From the NCBI RefSeq assembly GCF_000613725.1, contig NZ_BAJN01000001.1, forward strand, positions 248,001 through 312,000: a stretch of DNA of 64,000 nt, in the 5' to 3' direction. Position numbers and translations under genes: made by a program. Within the stretch, counting starts at the first letter, position 1, and every line of letters starts with the position of its first letter. This document shows, piece after piece, positions 18,021-27,393 of this stretch. Origin of the DNA: Hoylesella pleuritidis JCM 14110 (GTDB taxonomy: Bacteria > Bacteroidota > Bacteroidia > Bacteroidales > Bacteroidaceae). Below the pieces are notes generated by a model. The model worked only from the letters and a program-made list of their open reading frames with translations, was not told where the DNA came from and searched no databases.

Positions 18021-19271
18021 TTATGGAATTAAAAGACTACTGTCCCCGTAACTTAAAAACCTAAAATCGTGTGCTAAAGCATAATCATATATTTTTCGCC
18101 AATCACCTTTGACAAAAGCGCTCACCAACAGCAGCAGCGTACTTTGCGGCTGGTGAAAATTGGTTACGAGCATCTTGACAATCTTATAATCATATCCCGG
18201 CGCAATGATAATCTGTGTACTCGTGTGCAATGCAGGCAAATGATTGCGATCCAAATAATCGAGTACCTCACGGATGGCTTCTTTCGGTAACACATTCACA
18301 GCTTGATACTCATACGGTTCCCACTGATTGACGTGTAAATCGGCCTCACTTGCATCGGAATTGTGCATCAGTTTCAGTCCGATATAATATAAACTCTCCA
18401 ATGTTCGGACGCTGGTCGTCCCCACGGCAATAGCTTCTCCGTTGTGACAAAGCAGTTTTTCCAAGATCTGCCGATGTACGCAAATATACTCTGTATGCAT
18501 CCGATGGCCTTCGATTTCCTCGCTTTTAACCGGCTTGAAAGTACCTGCACCGACGTGTAGTGTGAGTTCCTCACGCTCAATTCCACGCTCATCGAGGGCT
18601 GCGAGCACAGAATCCGTAAAGTGCAGACCGGCTGTCGGCGCCGCAACACTGCCCTTTATCTTTGAGTAAACTGTCTGATAAGTAGTCTTATCACTCTCTT
18701 GTGTCTCGCGATTGAGATAAGGTGGAATGGGCAACTCGCCCACTGCTTCGAGTATTTCAGCAAAAGATACCTTGTCATTATCCCATTCAAAGTCTACCCA
18801 ATGATATGTATCAGCAGATTTGTGGCCTGTCATAGACAACGATTCCGACATTCGCCGTGTCGCTGTCAACACTAATTCGTGCCCGTTTATATCAAAGCTG
18901 CGTATCAGAGAGCCATCTTTCCATTTCTTCAAATTACCCACCATACACAGCCACGCACAATATTTTGTAGTCTGAAACATCAGTTCGTAATCGGTAGGTT
19001 GGGCTGGTTCAAGCAGGAAGACTTCGATAAGTGCTCCCGTTTCTTTACGAAAATGCATTCGTGCTTGAATCACTTTGGTATTGTTGAACACCATTAAAGC
19101 TCCTTGCGGGAGATATTCAGGAAGATTATAAAACACATCCTCACCCACTTCTCCGTGCTTATAAAACAGCAATTTACTGTGGTCACGCTGCGGAATAGGA
19201 TACTTTGCTATCCTGTTTTCAGGCAGAGGATAGTCGTAATCACTGATTTTGATATGTTTGGTTTCTATCAT
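18021..19271 (-). CDS. queA: S-adenosylmethionine:tRNA ribosyltransferase-isomerase
   Basis: Transfers and isomerises the ribosyl part of SAM onto 7-aminomethyl-7-deazaguanine in tRNA, making epoxyqueuosine at the wobble position. 416 residues, in the length range of Bacteroidetes homologues. Seen: DYPLPENRIAKYP near the N-terminus, the VFNNTKVIQARM segment, GSVAAPTAGLHFT, LHVGAGTFKPV, and TSVRTLES, all characteristic. Its start overlaps the end of the PAP2 phosphatase gene by 4 bp, implying translational coupling. Intact. Confidence 0.96.
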   Translation of the reverse strand: MIETKHIKISDYDYPLPENRIAKYPIPQRDHSKLLFYKHGEVGEDVFYNLPEYLPQGALMVFNNTKVIQARMHFRKETGALIEVFLLEPAQPTDYELMFQTTKYCAWLCMVGNLKKWKDGSLIRSFDINGHELVLTATRRMSESLSMTGHKSADTYHWVDFEWDNDKVSFAEILEAVGELPIPPYLNRETQESDKTTYQTVYSKIKGSVAAPTAGLHFTDSVLAALDERGIEREELTLHVGAGTFKPVKSEEIEGHRMHTEYICVHRQILEKLLCHNGEAIAVGTTSVRTLESLYYIGLKLMHNSDASEADLHVNQWEPYEYQAVNVLPKEAIREVLDYLDRNHLPALHTSTQIIIAPGYDYKIVKMLVTNFHQPQSTLLLLVSAFVKGDWRKIYDYALAHDFRFLSYGDSSLLIP

Positions 19272-19959
19272 CTGACCAGACTGTAAATAATAGTATAGAA
19301 GAGCGTAAATGCAAATACGCTCATCACAATGTCAATGTCAGACAGGCTGTAGCCTGTACTGGTATATTGTGTAGAAATATAATTCTGCTTCGGAGCGAGT
19401 TTTTTGTAAATCTTATAATATAAAAGGTAAGCTGCACTACCTGCAAACGCGCCCCACAAAAGGCCGAAAAAGATGTCTCCCGGATAATGAAGTCCTAAAT
19501 AGACACGTGTATAACAACTTATAAGAGACCATAAAACGAGCGATACACTCAATATCTTACTACGCACTAAAAGACAAAAGAAGATGGACAAAGAACACGT
19601 ATTAGAGGCGTGAGCGGAGAAAAAGCCATACTGAGTACCGCGTAAATTATCGACAATATCAATCGTATACTTGAGCAATGGGTCATTACTTGGACGCCAT
19701 CGGGCTACCAATGGCTTCATTATAAAGTCGGCCATACCATCTGATAAGATAAGAGCGAAAAGACAACAACCGATGATCAACCAATTTGTGACATCGTTTC
19801 GTTATTCTTAATGATAAGATAGAGCAGTGAAATATACAGCGGAATCCACGTAAAACCCGATGTTAAGGCGGTAATAACACCGTCAAGGAAGAGCGAATCA
19901 CTGCCATTGAGCCAGTAAAGTAACTCTCTGTCTAAGTCGAGTAACGCGTGAATATCCAT
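19268..19959 (-). pseudogene. PAP2-family phosphatase, split by a one-base frameshift
   Basis: Two adjacent frames together give one type-2 phosphatidic acid phosphatase family protein of about 230 residues. The first frame (60 residues, 19777-19959) holds the start and first membrane helix (WIPLYISLLYLIIKN). The second (to 19268) holds all catalytic motifs: KPLVARWRPS, the FFSAHAS histidine, and YTRVYLGLHYPGD. Restoring one A in the run at 19797-19799 (reading GAAAAC for GAAAC) joins them as ...IIKNNENDVTNWLIIG. The second frame can also begin at a TTG overlapping the first stop. A base-calling deletion is the simplest explanation; true inactivation or re-initiation is possible. Lies 3 bp after the BatD/E gene. 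Confidence 0.8.
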
Positions 19960-19962
19960 TCT

Positions 19963-22545
19963 TTATATTATTTCAATCGCCTTAGAAGGTATCCATCCTT
20001 CCCGTCCGTCATCTAATCTCACACCTATCCAGTCGTGCAGCATTTTATCAATGATATCGACTCTCGTTCCTTCGTGAATGACAAACAGAGTTGTACCGCT
20101 GTAAATCGGAGTAGTTCTGACGTTTACCGAAGGTGTAATAACTATTGCCCCAGTACGATTGTTCAGCTTATCTTTCTGCTGAAAAGCGAACAAATTGCTG
20201 CATAAGAATAGCACGAAGAAAGTCAATGCGCCGAAAAATCCGACCTTACGCCATAAGACAGAGGGACCGAAAAGATATACTAAAATGAGCAAAAGAGCTG
20301 CAACGATAGAAGTAATTGCTGTGAAAGCCCACGTATCTACATCTGTCAAATTAACTAAGGCATAGTACCACGTGACGAAAAACATCTCACTTTGCGGTGC
20401 AATCTTATCAATAGTCTTACTTCGAGAGAATTGAAGATTGAAGTTGATAGCATTATCTCCAGGTGCCAATAAGTGTGCTCGCTCGTATGCCAAGATAGCT
20501 TTTGTATTCTGATCAGATCTAAAATAGGCATTACCGAGATTATAATACAAGTCTGCACTGACACCTTTCTTCAAAAGATCTTCATACGCTTTGATGGCTT
20601 GTTGGTAGTTACCTTTCCGATATTCAGCATCAGCCTCTTGCTTAGTCACGGCCGAAACAGACAAAGACGACACTAACATTATCAATAAAAATAATGTTTT
20701 CACACTAGTATTTACTGTCTTTTTCGCCTTTCTTTTCATTACATCCTCAATCTCCATTATTGCAGTCATCGCCGACTCGAATGTTTTTGCCATATTTCCG
20801 GCAATATCTCCGGGAGCATAACGCTCCATTTCACACTCATCAATCGCACCTGTAAACTTCTCAATCGTAGCACAATCAACTGTATTTTGCTGCAACTTCT
20901 CGGCTATATTTTCACGAGAGAGTTGCTCAATAGGCATATTCAGTTTGTCACCTACATATCCCCAAAGTGCCCGAAGCACTTCATCATAAAACTCATTCTG
21001 CTTTCCTTGCAGCATCAACTGGTTAGCTTTCCGTAATCGTTTAGTTGCAACCCTACTAGCTTTTCGACCTTTCACCTTGACAATATCAGCATTCTCAATG
21101 GCTCGTCTGCGGAAAACGACCAATAGAACAATAAATGCACACAAGGGCAACAGCAAACAGATCCAATAAGAAGTAGAGTCGAAGAAGAAACCATCGACAC
21201 CGTATAGCCGCGTATCTCCAAGTTTCAAAGGACGGATATCGCGGTCTTTCCCATCGCTGTAATCGACCATATCACCCGACCTTCCATTACCTTTGGCTAC
21301 CGAAATACGAAAAGAGCGGGTCTTGATAGTCTTATATTGATTCGTGTTCGTATCATAATACGTTAGCTCGATACCCGGGATCTCATACTCGCCTTGATTT
21401 CTCGGTACAGAAAGAAAGTCGTAAACCATATTTCCCTCCACACCATTAGCCGTGAGTTTCGTCTTATCTGTGACTTTCGCATCATATTGATCAAAATCTT
21501 TCGGAAACTGAACGACAGGCTGTTTAATGAGTTTCAGATTACCGACACCACTGATAACCACTCGTAAAGAGATGGGATTACCGGCTTGGACTTCACTTTT
21601 ATCAAGTTGAGCTGATATATTCAAGTGTCCTACTCCACCTGAGAAGTTAGACGGGCGATGCGGTAACGGATCCACCTGAATAGCTAATCCGGGTGCAACG
21701 ATATTTCTTTTGACTTCCGTATACCCCGAACCACCATTGAAAAAAGCCTCGAACGGATCTACTGAACGGTTTTGTTGAACAACGATACCCTTAAAAGTGA
21801 TGCTCGGAATAGTCAACTTACCCGTCATCTGTGGGTACATTACATATTGACTCCACGTTACACAACGATAGGTACGACCATTCACGCGTTCCATATGGAA
21901 ACTTTTTTGCTGTGGGAGCGGCACTTCCTGTGTATGAAAGCCTGTTAAATCGGGCATATCTCCTTGCAATTGGGTGAGATCAACAGTTGTATAGACTTTA
22001 TAAGTAAGCAATATCGGCTCTTGTTCGTGCACTCTTCGCTTGTTAGCACTTACTTTAATAAACAAGTCGCTACCACTGATAGCCGATCTAGCAGTGCGCA
22101 TTCGCGACTCATCTTCATAGTCGTCGTGCATTTTCGGAGCATTACTTCCAGCCGAACGAGATGTTCCCGACACCGTGATTTTCACTGCCCGCGAAGTAAT
22201 CACGCGTCCGTTGACCGTTGCGTGAGCCGCAGGGATTGTATAAGTTCCATTCTTTCCCGCATAAAGTGTATAAGTATAAGTGATCGAAGACGACGAACTC
22301 GTATGTCCGTTCACCATCTGAAAACTCGACTGAGACGATGTATAAGGCCCCGCAATAACTTCAAGTGCAGAAGGAATGTTACCTGCCCGGAAATTTTCTA
22401 CACTCTGTGTGCTCACCGTATAAGCAATCCGGAAGTTCTCACCTACCGCAACATGCGACGGAGCCGACACCGAAATACTCTGCGCCCGCACTACAGCTGC
22501 GACGAGTATCAGTATATATAACAGAATCAATTTTCTCATTTTCAC
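19963..22545 (-). CDS. BatD-BatE fusion protein (aerotolerance)
   Basis: An 860-residue protein that joins two usually separate Bat proteins. Residues 1 to about 470 are BatD-like: signal peptide (AAVVRAQ), repeated beta-sandwich domains (SISVSAPSHVAVGENF, LDKSEVQAGNPISL), and a membrane helix near 455-480. After a cytoplasmic stretch (about 480-600) comes a second export-like helix (VKTLFLLIMLVSSLSVSAV) followed by the BatE part: a TPR pair (YRKGNYQQAIKAYEDLLKKG, in part), two membrane helices (about 740-800) and a C-terminal SH3-type domain (about 805-860). Bat proteins form a membrane complex with VWA proteins BatA/B and affect aerotolerance or stress resistance in anaerobes. Reading frame is intact through the junction. 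Confidence 0.88.
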   Translation of the reverse strand: MKMRKLILLYILILVAAVVRAQSISVSAPSHVAVGENFRIAYTVSTQSVENFRAGNIPSALEVIAGPYTSSQSSFQMVNGHTSSSSSITYTYTLYAGKNGTYTIPAAHATVNGRVITSRAVKITVSGTSRSAGSNAPKMHDDYEDESRMRTARSAISGSDLFIKVSANKRRVHEQEPILLTYKVYTTVDLTQLQGDMPDLTGFHTQEVPLPQQKSFHMERVNGRTYRCVTWSQYVMYPQMTGKLTIPSITFKGIVVQQNRSVDPFEAFFNGGSGYTEVKRNIVAPGLAIQVDPLPHRPSNFSGGVGHLNISAQLDKSEVQAGNPISLRVVISGVGNLKLIKQPVVQFPKDFDQYDAKVTDKTKLTANGVEGNMVYDFLSVPRNQGEYEIPGIELTYYDTNTNQYKTIKTRSFRISVAKGNGRSGDMVDYSDGKDRDIRPLKLGDTRLYGVDGFFFDSTSYWICLLLPLCAFIVLLVVFRRRAIENADIVKVKGRKASRVATKRLRKANQLMLQGKQNEFYDEVLRALWGYVGDKLNMPIEQLSRENIAEKLQQNTVDCATIEKFTGAIDECEMERYAPGDIAGNMAKTFESAMTAIMEIEDVMKRKAKKTVNTSVKTLFLLIMLVSSLSVSAVTKQEADAEYRKGNYQQAIKAYEDLLKKGVSADLYYNLGNAYFRSDQNTKAILAYERAHLLAPGDNAINFNLQFSRSKTIDKIAPQSEMFFVTWYYALVNLTDVDTWAFTAITSIVAALLLILVYLFGPSVLWRKVGFFGALTFFVLFLCSNLFAFQQKDKLNNRTGAIVITPSVNVRTTPIYSGTTLFVIHEGTRVDIIDKMLHDWIGVRLDDGREGWIPSKAIEII

Positions 22546-22580
22546 TCTCTACTCACAATCAAACAAATAACCACGTACAC

Positions 22581-23279
22581 TTACCAGTTCTTCTGTAAAC
22601 GTCTTGTTCCCTGTTTCTGCATCGCCTTTTTCAGTCGCTGTTGGGTGGCTTTTTCTTCTTGGACAGCCGCATTAAGCAATTGTTCTGCATTCTCTTTGCT
22701 CATCTGTTCTTGCGATTGCTGCTGCTTTTGTTGGTCTTTGTCCTTGTTTTTATCTTTATTTTGCTGTTTCTGATTTTGTTTTTGCTTATCTTGATCATTC
22801 TTTTTCTTGTTGTCTTTACCGCCTCCTCCTTTGTTCTGTTGTTTGTTCTGGCGCTTGCAAAGAGCAAGATTATAACGTGTTTCGTTGTCATTGGGATTAT
22901 TCCGCAACGCTTCTTCATAGGCTTTGACAGCCTCTCCGTACATTTGGTGAGTCTGACAGATAACACCGATATTATGATATACCTTTGCTTTACGAATCTT
23001 GTTGGTCTCTAATTTACCTGCACGCTCATACTGAACGATGGCCGCCGAGTCTTTCTGTTGCTGCATCAGGGCACAACCCAAATTATAAATTGCCTGCGAA
23101 TTTTCTGCATTACGGGCAATGGCTTTTCTGTACTCCACTTCTGATTTGGCAAACTGCTGCTTGCGATAAAGCCGATTGCCTTGACGAACCAACAGTCTGT
23201 CGCCCTGTGCCCAAAGAGTATTGACACCCGAAAATACCAATACCAGCATTATCAATATAGCTTTTATCTCTACTCTCAT
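22581..23279 (-). CDS. batC: BatC-like tetratricopeptide protein
   Basis: A 232-residue exported protein. Signal peptide ends near NTLWAQ; residues 30-140 form three TPR units (RLYRKQQFAKSEVEYRKAI, in part; AIYNLGCALMQQQKDSAAIVQY; YGEAVKAYEEALRNNPND). The rest is a very Lys/Gln/Asn-rich low-complexity tail (about 150-205) ending QKNW, as in other BatC proteins. It lies between BatB and the BatD/E fusion and likely scaffolds the Bat complex on the periplasmic face. Confidence 0.85.
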   Translation of the reverse strand: MRVEIKAILIMLVLVFSGVNTLWAQGDRLLVRQGNRLYRKQQFAKSEVEYRKAIARNAENSQAIYNLGCALMQQQKDSAAIVQYERAGKLETNKIRKAKVYHNIGVICQTHQMYGEAVKAYEEALRNNPNDNETRYNLALCKRQNKQQNKGGGGKDNKKKNDQDKQKQNQKQQNKDKNKDKDQQKQQQSQEQMSKENAEQLLNAAVQEEKATQQRLKKAMQKQGTRRLQKNW

Positions 23280-23288
23280 TGTCTTATT

Positions 23289-24311
23289 CTACTTACGCTT
23301 GAACAGCTTGACATTCTTGAATAAAGGATTTTTACGCTCCAGCAGACACACTTCTACAATCAGAAGAAGTACGATCAAGATACCGAAAGCCTGAAACTGT
23401 TCATCATATTCACTGTAAATCACACTCTCAGTTTCACCCTTTTGCAATTTTGTTAACTCATTATTCAATTTCTCTTGTGCATCATTTGTATTGTCAACGT
23501 GTATATATGTACCGCTTCCAGCTTGTGCAATTTCCCGACACATCTGCTCATTCAGAGCTGTCATAACGGTCTGTCCGCTTGCATCTTTCATATATCCGCC
23601 ATTGCCAGCGGGTATCGGTGCCCCTGCGGTTGTACCCACCCCGAGGATGAAAACATTAATCCCCTTCTTCTTGGCAGCCGACGCCGCCTCGATAGCTCCA
23701 CCCTCGTGGTCTTCTCCATCAGTAATAATGATAATAGCTTTTCCCACATTTTCCTGCTGTGTGAAACTGCTGATTGAAAGATTGATAGCGTGAGCAATAT
23801 CTGTACCTTGCGTGGCAATCAGAGACGGATCGATATTCTGCAAAAACATCTTAGCCGATACATAGTCGCTCGTAATCGGTAACTGAACAAATGCATCGCC
23901 TGCAAACACGATGAGACCGATCTTATCATTGGTGAACTTGTCAACCAAATTCTCAACCAAGAGTTTGCTCTTGTCCAAACGAGTGGGTGCCACATCCTGG
24001 CAAAGCATCGAATTACTGATGTCCAAAGCGATGATCGTCTCGATGCCGTTACGTTTTTCGTGCGAGATCTTACTACCCATTTGGGGACGCGCTAACATCA
24101 AAATGAGTAAAGCTAAAGCCGTTTGCAGCAACCAAAACTTAACCGTAGGGCGATAGGCAGAGACACCCATCATCATCTCCTTAATCAATTCCGGATCTCC
24201 AAACGCCTGTAATTTCTTTTTCCGTTGGCGCCAAACGCCAAACCGGATGACGGCTGACAGCGGAACGATCAGCAGTAACCAAAGATATATAGGGTCTTCA
24301 AATCTAAACAT
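23289..24311 (-). CDS. batB: BatB-like von Willebrand factor A protein
   Basis: A 340-residue inner-membrane protein: helices at about 8-24 and 58-75, a VWA domain with an intact metal-ion site (ALDISNSML, Asp 97; later TQGTDIAHA and IIITDGEDHEGG), and a last helix near 308-328. VWA domains bind metal and partner proteins. It follows BatA, to which it is similar, and precedes BatC. Part of the Bat cluster linked to oxygen tolerance in Bacteroides. Confidence 0.9.
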   Translation of the reverse strand: MFRFEDPIYLWLLLIVPLSAVIRFGVWRQRKKKLQAFGDPELIKEMMMGVSAYRPTVKFWLLQTALALLILMLARPQMGSKISHEKRNGIETIIALDISNSMLCQDVAPTRLDKSKLLVENLVDKFTNDKIGLIVFAGDAFVQLPITSDYVSAKMFLQNIDPSLIATQGTDIAHAINLSISSFTQQENVGKAIIIITDGEDHEGGAIEAASAAKKKGINVFILGVGTTAGAPIPAGNGGYMKDASGQTVMTALNEQMCREIAQAGSGTYIHVDNTNDAQEKLNNELTKLQKGETESVIYSEYDEQFQAFGILIVLLLIVEVCLLERKNPLFKNVKLFKRK

Positions 24312-24355
24312 TTCTTTGTCTTTTAGGCAACTTACTTATACTGAACGACTCGCGA

Positions 24356-25354
24356 TCACGGTATGCGACGAAACACAGTGGTGCGTAACAGAATTTCAAG
24401 CAGCAGCAGCAAGATTGCGACCAACGCAAAAGGCTGATAAGCTTCATAACGCTTGGAAAACTTCTTGACATCCATTTTCGATTTCTCTAACTTGTCGATG
24501 TCTTTGTAAATCTGCTTGAGCTGCTGATTGTTTGTAGCTCGATAGAAATTACCTTGTGTTGCTGCAGCGATGTCACTCAATGTTTTCGTATCTATTTCAA
24601 CCGGAATATTGACGTATTGAACGCCTCCTGCCACCGGCATCGGGTATCGGGCAACTTTGTTTGTACCCACACCGATGGTGTAAACTCTAATTCCTAAGCT
24701 CTTAGCAATTTGTGCAGCAGTCATCGGAGAAAGGTCACCCGTATTGTTAGAACCATCTGTCAATAGGATCACTACCTTGCTTTTGGCTTTCGATTCTTTT
24801 AATCTACTAACAGCATTAGCCAATCCCATTCCGATAGCTGTGCCATCATTGATGAGTCCTCGAGCTGCAATATCGGTACGAACACTGTGCAATAGATTAA
24901 GCAATGATGCGTGATCGGTGGTCATTGGACATTGGGTGAAAGCCTCACCGGCAAAAATTGTCAATCCGATATTATCGTTCGGGCGCCCCGCGATAAATTC
25001 GGCAGCAACGTCTTTGGCTGCTTCCATCCGATTGGGACGTAGATCTTCGGCCAGCATCGACGTCGAAACATCCATTGCCAGCATAATATCGATACCCTCG
25101 ACAGACTTATTTCCCCACGAGGTATGGGTTTGTGGACGAGCCAAAACGATGACAACCGCAACGAAAGTGAGACATCGCAAGACCATCGGAAGATTGATCA
25201 GGCGAATCCGCCAACTCTTAGGCGCAAAGCGATAAGCATACGTGTCGCTCAGCTTCATTGTCGGTTCGCTCTTCTTACTATACAGAAAATACCACAGAAG
25301 ATAGGGTATCAACAGCAGAAGTAGCAGAAAATATTCTTTGCTTGCAAATTCCAT
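24356..25354 (-). CDS. batA: BatA-like von Willebrand factor A protein
   Basis: A 332-residue membrane protein with the same plan as BatB: helices at about 8-24 and 57-74, VWA domain with metal-binding DVSTS (Asp 95), the NDGTAIGMG threonine and LLTDGSNNTGD, and a C-terminal helix. Located after a protein with a single membrane helix and before BatB. Probably works as a BatA/BatB heteromer with the BatD/E fusion. Confidence 0.9.
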   Translation of the reverse strand: MEFASKEYFLLLLLLIPYLLWYFLYSKKSEPTMKLSDTYAYRFAPKSWRIRLINLPMVLRCLTFVAVVIVLARPQTHTSWGNKSVEGIDIMLAMDVSTSMLAEDLRPNRMEAAKDVAAEFIAGRPNDNIGLTIFAGEAFTQCPMTTDHASLLNLLHSVRTDIAARGLINDGTAIGMGLANAVSRLKESKAKSKVVILLTDGSNNTGDLSPMTAAQIAKSLGIRVYTIGVGTNKVARYPMPVAGGVQYVNIPVEIDTKTLSDIAAATQGNFYRATNNQQLKQIYKDIDKLEKSKMDVKKFSKRYEAYQPFALVAILLLLLEILLRTTVFRRIP

Positions 25355-25365
25355 TTCATTCTATT

Positions 25366-26436
25366 TTACATCAGCAGTTGCGAGACTCCGTAAACAACAT
25401 AAGCCAACAACGCTACAACAATTACGGCGATAGCATAAATCAACGATTTGATCGTAATGCGAAGCTGTTTCGTTTTCAAGTCTTCGGCACTGAGTTTCGG
25501 TACGATACGTTCTGTCGTTGCTTCTCCTTCCAACTTCGTTTCGTCGATAAAGTGAACTGCATTTAACAAGTTGGCATCATTCTCATTGATAAGAGTCGAA
25601 TACTTGGCAAACTTTACTAAATCGGCTGTTGCAAAGAGTTCGCGCAACTCATCAATCATTTTCTGATCACCGGTAGCTTGGAGATGCGAGATGATTTCAG
25701 CTGAAGTCATTTCCATTGCATTGAATCCGAACCGATCTTTGATATACTGCCGCAGTGTCTCCGTCAGTTTGGTATAATATGTCTTTTGATCTTCTGAAGC
25801 TGGTAAACGGTCTTCTTTTAATTTCTCTATAGCCGACATCGCCCGTTGGTGAGGCAGAATGCGCTTGACAATACGTATTCTTGTGATGATGGGTTTATTC
25901 TGTCTAAGTCGGATGCAAAGGTAAAATCCGAATCCACAAAGTATGACGACCAAAACACTCAACCAAAAGAAAGTGCTCCATTCAGCCCATTGAAAAGGAT
26001 TGTCCTGCACATCTTTGGGCGGAAAAAACTGATTGGGATGCAGCGTGTCGACATCAACGGTGAGCACTTTCAGAGCCAATGGATTGCTTCGATACATCTT
26101 GCCGTTGACACGCACATTCATCCCGGGAATCGCATAGAGATGTTCGTCAAAGGAAGTGAGTGTAAATATTTTCGAAACCCGTACTAATCCATTATCCAAG
26201 TCGGTCGTATCAACAACTGAAGAGCCTAAAACCTCTACACCGGGTATAATATGCTGCGACGGTTTAAACTCCGGAAACACTACCGATATCCCCTTAGATC
26301 CTGTCACACCGACCGTCATCCGTGCCTGCTGACCAATCAAAATCGCTACGGAATCTATCTTGGCATCGACCGTAATCTGTGCAACAACGGCGTGGGTAAT
26401 CAGCAATCCGATAATCAATATAACGATTTTCTTCAT
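25366..26436 (-). CDS. Bat-cluster membrane protein of unknown function
   Basis: A 356-residue protein with a signal peptide (MKKIVILIIGLLITHAVVAQ), an exported beta-rich domain (about 21-150), a membrane helix (about 160-180, FFWLSVLVVILCGFGFYLCI in part), a helical cytoplasmic part with the YIKDRFGFNAMEMTSAEII segment seen in DUF4381-like Bat-cluster proteins, and a last hydrophobic helix. The start at 26436 is preferred over 26454 because the DUF58 gene, once its frameshift is corrected, ends at 26438. Its role is known only by association with the MoxR/VWA cluster. Confidence 0.75.
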   Translation of the reverse strand: MKKIVILIIGLLITHAVVAQITVDAKIDSVAILIGQQARMTVGVTGSKGISVVFPEFKPSQHIIPGVEVLGSSVVDTTDLDNGLVRVSKIFTLTSFDEHLYAIPGMNVRVNGKMYRSNPLALKVLTVDVDTLHPNQFFPPKDVQDNPFQWAEWSTFFWLSVLVVILCGFGFYLCIRLRQNKPIITRIRIVKRILPHQRAMSAIEKLKEDRLPASEDQKTYYTKLTETLRQYIKDRFGFNAMEMTSAEIISHLQATGDQKMIDELRELFATADLVKFAKYSTLINENDANLLNAVHFIDETKLEGEATTERIVPKLSAEDLKTKQLRITIKSLIYAIAVIVVALLAYVVYGVSQLLM

Positions 26437-26437
26437 C

Positions 26438-27306
26438 TTAACCTCTCTGATCAAACAACAACATCATAGATTTCACATAGTCTTCATTGGTTGCGACAGA
26501 TGTCCAATCTACGTTGCTTTTGGCAAATATTTGCTGATTTGGTCCTCACGTTCCATCCAATAACGCGTATGGGCTTGCCGGAGACGTTTGCTCGACGTAT
26601 CAATAAACATCTCATGTCCCGTTTCAGCATCGCACACTTTCATCAAACCGATGTTCGGCAATGACTTAGCCCGTGGATCGTAAACCTGAATAGCCACCAC
26701 ATCATGTTTAGAATTGGCAATCTGCAACTCTTTCTCAAAGTCTTGTCGCGTATAGAAATCGCTCAAAACAAACGCCGTACACCGCCGTTTCATCACTCTT
26801 GTAAGATAACGAATGGCTTCTGCCAAATCTGTTTTCTTGCTTTCGGGATGAAAGTCGAGCATCTCGCGAATAATATATAAAATGTGTTTGCGCCCTTTCT
26901 TAGGCGGAATATATTTCTCAATGTGGTCTGAAAAGAAAATAACACCGATCTTATCGTTATTCTGAATGGCACTGAACGCCAACGTTGCAGCAACCTCCGT
27001 AACCATATCGCGCTTGGTTTGGCAAGTTGAGCCGAAGTCTAACGAACCGCTGACATCAATCAACAACATCACCGTCAACTCACGTTCCTCTTCAAACACC
27101 TTGACATAAGGGCGATGAAAACGGGCAGTAACATTCCAATCGATATCACGCACATCGTCTCCGAACTGATATTCGCGAACTTCTGAGAATGCCATTCCCC
27201 TGCCTTTAAAGGCAGAATGGTATTGGCCAGCAAAGATATTGCGACTCAATCCACGCGTTTTGATCTCGATCTTGCGTACCTTTTTTAAAATCTCTTGCGT
27301 ATCCAT
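26438..27306 (-). pseudogene. DUF58 (VWA-like) protein, C-terminus frameshifted
   Basis: A DUF58 protein of the MoxR-Bat cluster. The main frame (265 residues, to a stop at 26509) contains the DUF58 core GDDVRDIDWNVTARFHRPYVK and the VWA-like LLIDVSGSLDFGS. It then ends early (KYLPKAT). In the next frame the family C-terminus continues as IFAKSNVDWTSVATNEDYVK and stops at 26438-26440, 1 bp before the next start codon. One extra A in the run at 26530-26532 restores a 289-residue protein (289 codons plus stop span the interval). The perfect fit with the following start codon argues that the gene is intact in life and the base is missing from the sequence. Confidence 0.82.
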
Positions 27307-27345
27307 TATTCCTCCGGTAGTTGACGAGTGAACGAACTCCTTATT

Positions 27346-27390
27346 AACTCGTCAACTCGTTAACTTGTCAACTCATCAACTTGTTAACTT
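27346..27390. repeat. Tandem octamer array AACTYNNN (5.6 units)
   Basis: Units AACTCGTC, AACTCGTT, AACTTGTC, AACTCATC, AACTTGTT and a partial AACTT follow one another with no gap. The array fills the space between the moxR stop and the DUF58 start and is the same 8-bp family as 12241-12304. Confidence 0.75.
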
Positions 27391-27393
27391 TTC

